From NORP309 sp045107085 (lineage in GTDB: Bacteria; Pseudomonadota; Gammaproteobacteria; Xanthomonadales; Marinicellaceae): DNA of 10,503 bases. Below, one piece after another: positions 7,398 through 10,503 of the stretch. Under the pieces are notes generated by a model. The model did not search any database and was not told the origin of the DNA. It worked only from the letters and a program-made list of their open reading frames with translations. Position 1 is the stretch's first letter; every line of letters begins with the position of its first letter. The stretch is taken from the NCBI GenBank assembly GCA_045107085.1, contig JBGCFT010000121.1, positions 1 to 10,503 of the forward strand. Direction: 5' to 3'. The translations under genes were made by a program, and so were the position numbers.

Positions 7398-10168
7398 TAA
7401 GGAACAATATCAATATGTGCCACATTATCTTCAGAAAAGTCATAAGAGATTTGGCTAACAGATGAATGAAACAAGGTAACTATCTGTTCAAAACTATTGC
7501 TAAAGATCGAATCACCAAAAAAAACATTAATATCCTGAGCAATGTTATTTGTTGGTTCCTTATCCGCTTGATAGGTTGAAGTTCTGGCTTCAATTGCAAT
7601 ATCAACATCAAAATCAAGGTCATCTCTTATGGTGGTTGTTATTGTATAGGAAATGCTTTGACCACTGGCAATATCAAAAGTATCGCTAAAGCTTGATGAA
7701 CCATTTGGACTGCAATTTGATTCAGCAGTCGAATTACAAATCCAATCAATGGCATTAAAAGGGGATAAGGCATAGGATAAATCAACTTCAACATCGACCG
7801 CGTTATCTATTCCCAAATTAGTAATTTCAACAACATAATCCACTAAATCACTGGGAGTAGCGATGGCAGTATTATCTGAAATTGTGACTTCTAAATCAAC
7901 ATCTCCCGTAAAACATTCTGATTGGATTCCGCCATCTTCAATCACCCAATTCAAGGTATTCTCCATTTGCAATCTCGCATCTACTGCCAGTTGTGAACAA
8001 AATTTTGCGTTGCCGCCATCGAATTCTAAATCTGGAATTGAAACTTGAGTATTTAATGATATTAAAAATAAATCATAGTGATTACTAGATAAAGTTGTTC
8101 TAGCTAAAAATCCAAAAATTCGATTCACTAATTTAATATTCCAACCACTAATATCTTGATTAAATAGTACTGCTCCATTAAACATGTTGGTCATATCAGT
8201 AACCATTGATGTATTCCAATTGCCAATATCTTGATTAAAATTAATGGCATCGTAAAACATCCATGTCATTGTAGTCACAGCAGATGTGTTCCAATGTCCT
8301 ATGTCTTGGTTAAATGCACTGGCATCAAAAAACATAAATGACATATTATCAACATTTGCTGTACTCCAATCACCAATATCGTGATTAAACAGTGTTGCAT
8401 TTCTAAACATACTAGACATATCAGTGACCAATAATGTATTCCAATTACCAATATCTTGGTTAAAACTTCCGGCACTAGAAAACATACTTCTCATATCTTG
8501 GACTTTAGATGTATCCCAACCACTAATATCTTGGTTAAATACTTCAGCACTATCAAACATATTGCTCATATCCTGGACCATTGATGTCTCCCAACCACCA
8601 ATATTTTGATTAAATACTCCTGCATCTTTAAACATATTACTCATGTCTGTAACTTGTGATGTATTCCAGTTACCTATGTCTTGATTAAATGAGCCTGAAT
8701 ATTCAAACATTGAGTTCATGTCTGTAACTTGTGAAGTATCCCAACTACCAATTTCTTGGTTAAAGATCATTAAATCAGAAAACCACCCTTTAAACATCTC
8801 TTCCATATTGAGAACTTGTGAGGTATTCCAGCTACCTATATCTTTGTTAAAACTAGATGCATTTTTAAACATGCCATTCATGAACTTAATGGTGTGCGTG
8901 TCCCATTGCCAATTGCCATTACCTGTGCCTAAATTCTTAGCGCCATCAAACATATAAGATAAAGACGTGGCCTGAGATAAATTGGGTGTGTCTTGAGCAT
9001 TTACAATTAAATTACTTGCCCCTCTAAATGCATTGCGCATTGAAGCCCATCGGTTAGTTCCCCATTGTTCAACTGATAAAATCTTTTCTTCTTCTCCTGA
9101 AAAGGACATTTCAATTTGAGGAAATGTCCCTTTAATATTTATAGTGTAGGTTCCAGCGACACCATAATCATGAGTCGCATTACCTGTGTACGGTATTATT
9201 TCCTCAGCGTCATTAAAATCGCCGTCTCCATTCCAATCGACTTGGTAATTATATGTGCCAGAATCTGTAGGAATGGTTATTGAAGTTGAGTTTGAGCCTC
9301 CTGGATTATCAGTTTTCCAAGTTGTGGTAAAATAAGCTGCATCACACAGGCCACCATCGATTATTGTCCATAAATCATTGTTACTCATATTAACTCTGGC
9401 CAGTTGTGCCTCTTGAGAACAGTATTGCGCTGTGCCCATGTCTATTGTTTGTGATGGCATGAGAGATTGTTGATTCCAACCTGTTAACAATTGATCATAA
9501 ATATCACTGGAAAATGTTGTGTTGACAAAAATATTGTTGAAATTTGAGACCGATTCGACATTCCAATTACCAATATTAAAATTTAAAGAACCTATATTTG
9601 TAAAAGCTGAAGACATATTTTCAATGGTATCAGTTTGCCAATCCCAGTTACCAGTTCCCGTTGTTATTTGCTCACAATTTCTAAACATGGCTCTCATGGT
9701 TGTCACTTGAGTTAAATTTGGCACATCATCTGCATTGTTGACTAAATTTTTAGCCCCATAAAAAGCATTTAAAAAAGTTAACCATTGACCCGTTCCCCAT
9801 TGAACAATTGAAATTATTTTTTCTTTATCACCAGAATTATCAAAATATATGCGTGGAAAATCCCCTCTTATCCTCACCACATATTCACCAGCAACACCAT
9901 AATCATGTGTTACAGATTCTGTAAGACCAAACTCATCAAAACTCCCATCACCATCCCAATCAACATCGTATAAATAACCAAGACCTATAGTAGGAATAGT
10001 GATTGAAGTAGAAGAAGAAACTCCTGGGTGATCGGTTTTCCAAACCGTAACAAATTCATCCTCGGGTGCTGCTTGTGTAATCGATTTAAAACAACACAGT
10101 ATTATAAATAAACCAATCGAAAATAATCTATTGGTTTTATGTGAGTTAGGTGCAAAAGATAAAGACAT
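7217..10168 (-). CDS. Secreted BspA-like repeat protein (DUF285) with DUF11-like domain
   Basis: A 983-residue surface or secreted protein. A signal peptide covers about residues 1-34 (KTNR, then LFSIGLFIILCCF, cleavage near TQAA). Two related modules follow. Module A (about 38-275) has a beta-rich, PKD-like start with DVDWDGDGSFDE (68-79), then a BspA/DUF285-type region with one clear repeat unit. Module B (about 280-749) repeats the plan (DWNGDGDFND, 311-320) but carries ten 25-residue units (440-693). Each module ends with a similar cap containing a CSQ motif and closing in DGG. A DUF11-like beta domain (about 756-880) precedes IFSNSFEQ (888-895) and an 88-residue terminal cassette shared with the upstream gene. 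DUF285 proteins are surface proteins, some binding host or matrix proteins; the role here is unknown. An AGGA Shine-Dalgarno sequence 6 nt before the ATG supports the start. No terminator follows the stop. Confidence 0.92.
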   Translation of the reverse strand: MSLSFAPNSHKTNRLFSIGLFIILCCFKSITQAAPEDEFVTVWKTDHPGVSSSTSITIPTIGLGYLYDVDWDGDGSFDEFGLTESVTHDYGVAGEYVVRIRGDFPRIYFDNSGDKEKIISIVQWGTGQWLTFLNAFYGAKNLVNNADDVPNLTQVTTMRAMFRNCEQITTGTGNWDWQTDTIENMSSAFTNIGSLNFNIGNWNVESVSNFNNIFVNTTFSSDIYDQLLTGWNQQSLMPSQTIDMGTAQYCSQEAQLARVNMSNNDLWTIIDGGLCDAAYFTTTWKTDNPGGSNSTSITIPTDSGTYNYQVDWNGDGDFNDAEEIIPYTGNATHDYGVAGTYTINIKGTFPQIEMSFSGEEEKILSVEQWGTNRWASMRNAFRGASNLIVNAQDTPNLSQATSLSYMFDGAKNLGTGNGNWQWDTHTIKFMNGMFKNASSFNKDIGSWNTSQVLNMEEMFKGWFSDLMIFNQEIGSWDTSQVTDMNSMFEYSGSFNQDIGNWNTSQVTDMSNMFKDAGVFNQNIGGWETSMVQDMSNMFDSAEVFNQDISGWDTSKVQDMRSMFSSAGSFNQDIGNWNTLLVTDMSSMFRNATLFNHDIGDWSTANVDNMSFMFFDASAFNQDIGHWNTSAVTTMTWMFYDAINFNQDIGNWNTSMVTDMTNMFNGAVLFNQDISGWNIKLVNRIFGFLARTTLSSNHYDLFLISLNTQVSIPDLEFDGGNAKFCSQLAVDARLQMENTLNWVIEDGGIQSECFTGDVDLEVTISDNTAIATPSDLVDYVVEITNLGIDNAVDVEVDLSYALSPFNAIDWICNSTAESNCSPNGSSSFSDTFDIASGQSISYTITTTIRDDLDFDVDIAIEARTSTYQADKEPTNNIAQDINVFFGDSIFSNSFEQIVTLFHSSVSQISYDFSEDNVAHIDIVPYAIGQGFDENYNTNMWLHLRKNNDQLQIRQSRINLQEGIWNIGIWQDVFNEGITTIEWFD
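8090..8851 (-). repeat. Tandem array of ten 75-bp units encoding DUF285 repeats
   Basis: Ten consecutive units encode residues 440-693 of the large secreted protein. Nine are exactly 25 codons (75 bp); the first has a four-residue insertion (29). The pattern is FNQDIGxWxTSxVxDMxxMFxxA: invariant Phe-Asn start, Ile at 5, Trp at 8, Val at 13, Met-Phe at 19-20. The last unit is degenerate and keeps only the first half. Units are similar but not identical in DNA, so the array is old enough to have diverged, though still similar enough to gain or lose units by recombination. Confidence 0.9.
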
Positions 10169-10174
10169 GGTTAA

Positions 10175-10178
10175 TCCT
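10175..10178 (-). promoter_or_regulatory. Ribosome binding site of the secreted BspA-like gene
   Basis: On the minus strand AGGA (within CTAGGATTAACC) lies 6 nt before the ATG at 10166-10168. It is the clearest Shine-Dalgarno sequence before any start in the window, and it fixes the start that gives the signal peptide. A possible TATGAT -10 box lies at 10197-10202 but has no good -35 partner. Confidence 0.6.
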
Positions 10179-10272
10179 AGTTAAATAATAATGGATATCA
10201 TACAAAAACTAGGTGATTCAAAGATGACAGAACCCTGACAAGAAGCTGATATTGGTCAATAGATTGGTTTAT

Positions 10273-10309
10273 TAAAAGAACTGGGCATTATATTTCTAAA
10301 ATACCCAGT
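10273..10309 (-). terminator. Rho-independent terminator of the upstream paralogue
   Basis: Reading leftward, an imperfect stem with ACTGGG/CCCAGT at its base (10280-10285 paired with 10304-10309), continuing inward with an A/C mismatch and more A-T pairs, is followed by the T-rich TTCTTTTAA. It lies 13 bp past the stop of the partial gene at the right edge, the expected place for its terminator, and 104 bp before the next gene starts. The two tandem paralogues are therefore probably transcribed separately. Confidence 0.75.
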
Positions 10310-10322
10310 ATTTAATCAAGTA

Positions 10323-10503
10323 TTAGTCGAACCACTCGACCGTAGTAAAATTGTCATTAAATACATCTTGCCATATTCCAATATTCCAAATTCCATCACT
10401 CGAATTGAAGTGACTTTGGCGAATTTGTAATTGATTATTATTTTTGCGTAAGTGCAGCCACATATTTGTATTATAGTTTTCATCAAACCCTTGGCCTATG
10501 GCA
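10323..10503 (-). CDS. C-terminus of a second BspA-like/surface protein (partial, tandem paralogue)
   Basis: A minus-strand reading frame enters from the right edge and ends in a TAA stop at 10323-10325, giving 59 residues from AIGQGFDENY to TTVEWFD. It is truncated by the window, so its start, signal peptide and repeats cannot be seen. It aligns without gaps to residues 925-983 of the downstream secreted protein with 49 of 59 residues identical (83%), including the whole WNIGIWQDVFN stretch and the closing EWFD. It is therefore a tandem paralogue, or at least shares the same terminal cassette; whether it also has DUF285 repeats is unknown. A hairpin terminator follows it directly. Confidence 0.88.
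   Translation of the reverse strand, partial: AIGQGFDENYNTNMWLHLRKNNNQLQIRQSHFNSSDGIWNIGIWQDVFNDNFTTVEWFD

Noticed and set aside
8090..8851. Regular 75-bp periodicity considered as a CRISPR array
   Set aside because: The units are translated tandem protein repeats with no short conserved repeat alternating with unique spacers, and no cas genes are nearby.
8424..8957. Rightward ORFs with repeated residue patterns opposite the secreted repeat protein
   Set aside because: The repetition (QLPISWL-like) is just the reverse complement of the 75-bp DUF285 repeats. The coding strand is clearly the minus strand.

Overview
This is an AT-rich window of bacterial chromosome with six complete genes and one gene cut by the right edge. 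All but one are read leftward (minus strand). Several traits together suggest a marine gammaproteobacterium, perhaps Marinicella-like: low GC, an ECF-type sigma factor of the TIGR02999 kind next to a eukaryotic-like Ser/Thr kinase with a TPR tail, a winged-helix/TPR membrane regulator, a DUF924 gene, and large secreted proteins with BspA-type (DUF285) repeats plus a DUF11-like domain. The genus is inferred from gene content only; there is no rRNA or other marker to confirm it.

Left part (1-4140), read leftward: a transmembrane Ser/Thr protein kinase with a large TPR region (1483-4140); an ECF sigma factor whose start overlaps the kinase's end by 11 bp (927-1493); and a small secreted TPR protein (265-813). 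The kinase-sigma pair resembles the kinase/ECF43 systems in which the kinase phosphorylates the sigma factor instead of an anti-sigma factor releasing it. At the far left (1-264) I see no complete gene, only a well-formed leftward sigma70-type promoter (183-210) that probably serves something beyond the window edge.

Middle (4236-7086): a lone rightward DUF924-family gene (4236-4775) overlaps by 11 bp, tail to tail, a leftward gene for a membrane-anchored winged-helix regulator with a C-terminal TPR region (4765-7086). Just upstream of that regulator's start lies a nearly perfect inverted repeat with 17-18 nt arms, and a third copy of the half-site lies about 50 bp further upstream.

Right part (7217-10503): a 983-residue secreted BspA-like protein with an internally duplicated module, the second copy carrying a ten-unit, 25-residue repeat array, followed by a DUF11-like domain and a C-terminal cassette. 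Upstream of it, past a hairpin terminator, the window ends inside a second gene whose last 59 residues are 83% identical to the same cassette, so these are tandem paralogues.

A plausible reading, by inference, is an envelope-sensing neighbourhood. Two single-pass membrane proteins (kinase and winged-helix regulator) place TPR regions outside the cytoplasm and different outputs inside: sigma factor phosphorylation or direct DNA binding. They lie beside genes for large surface proteins that could be among their targets. Nothing in the sequence proves that link.
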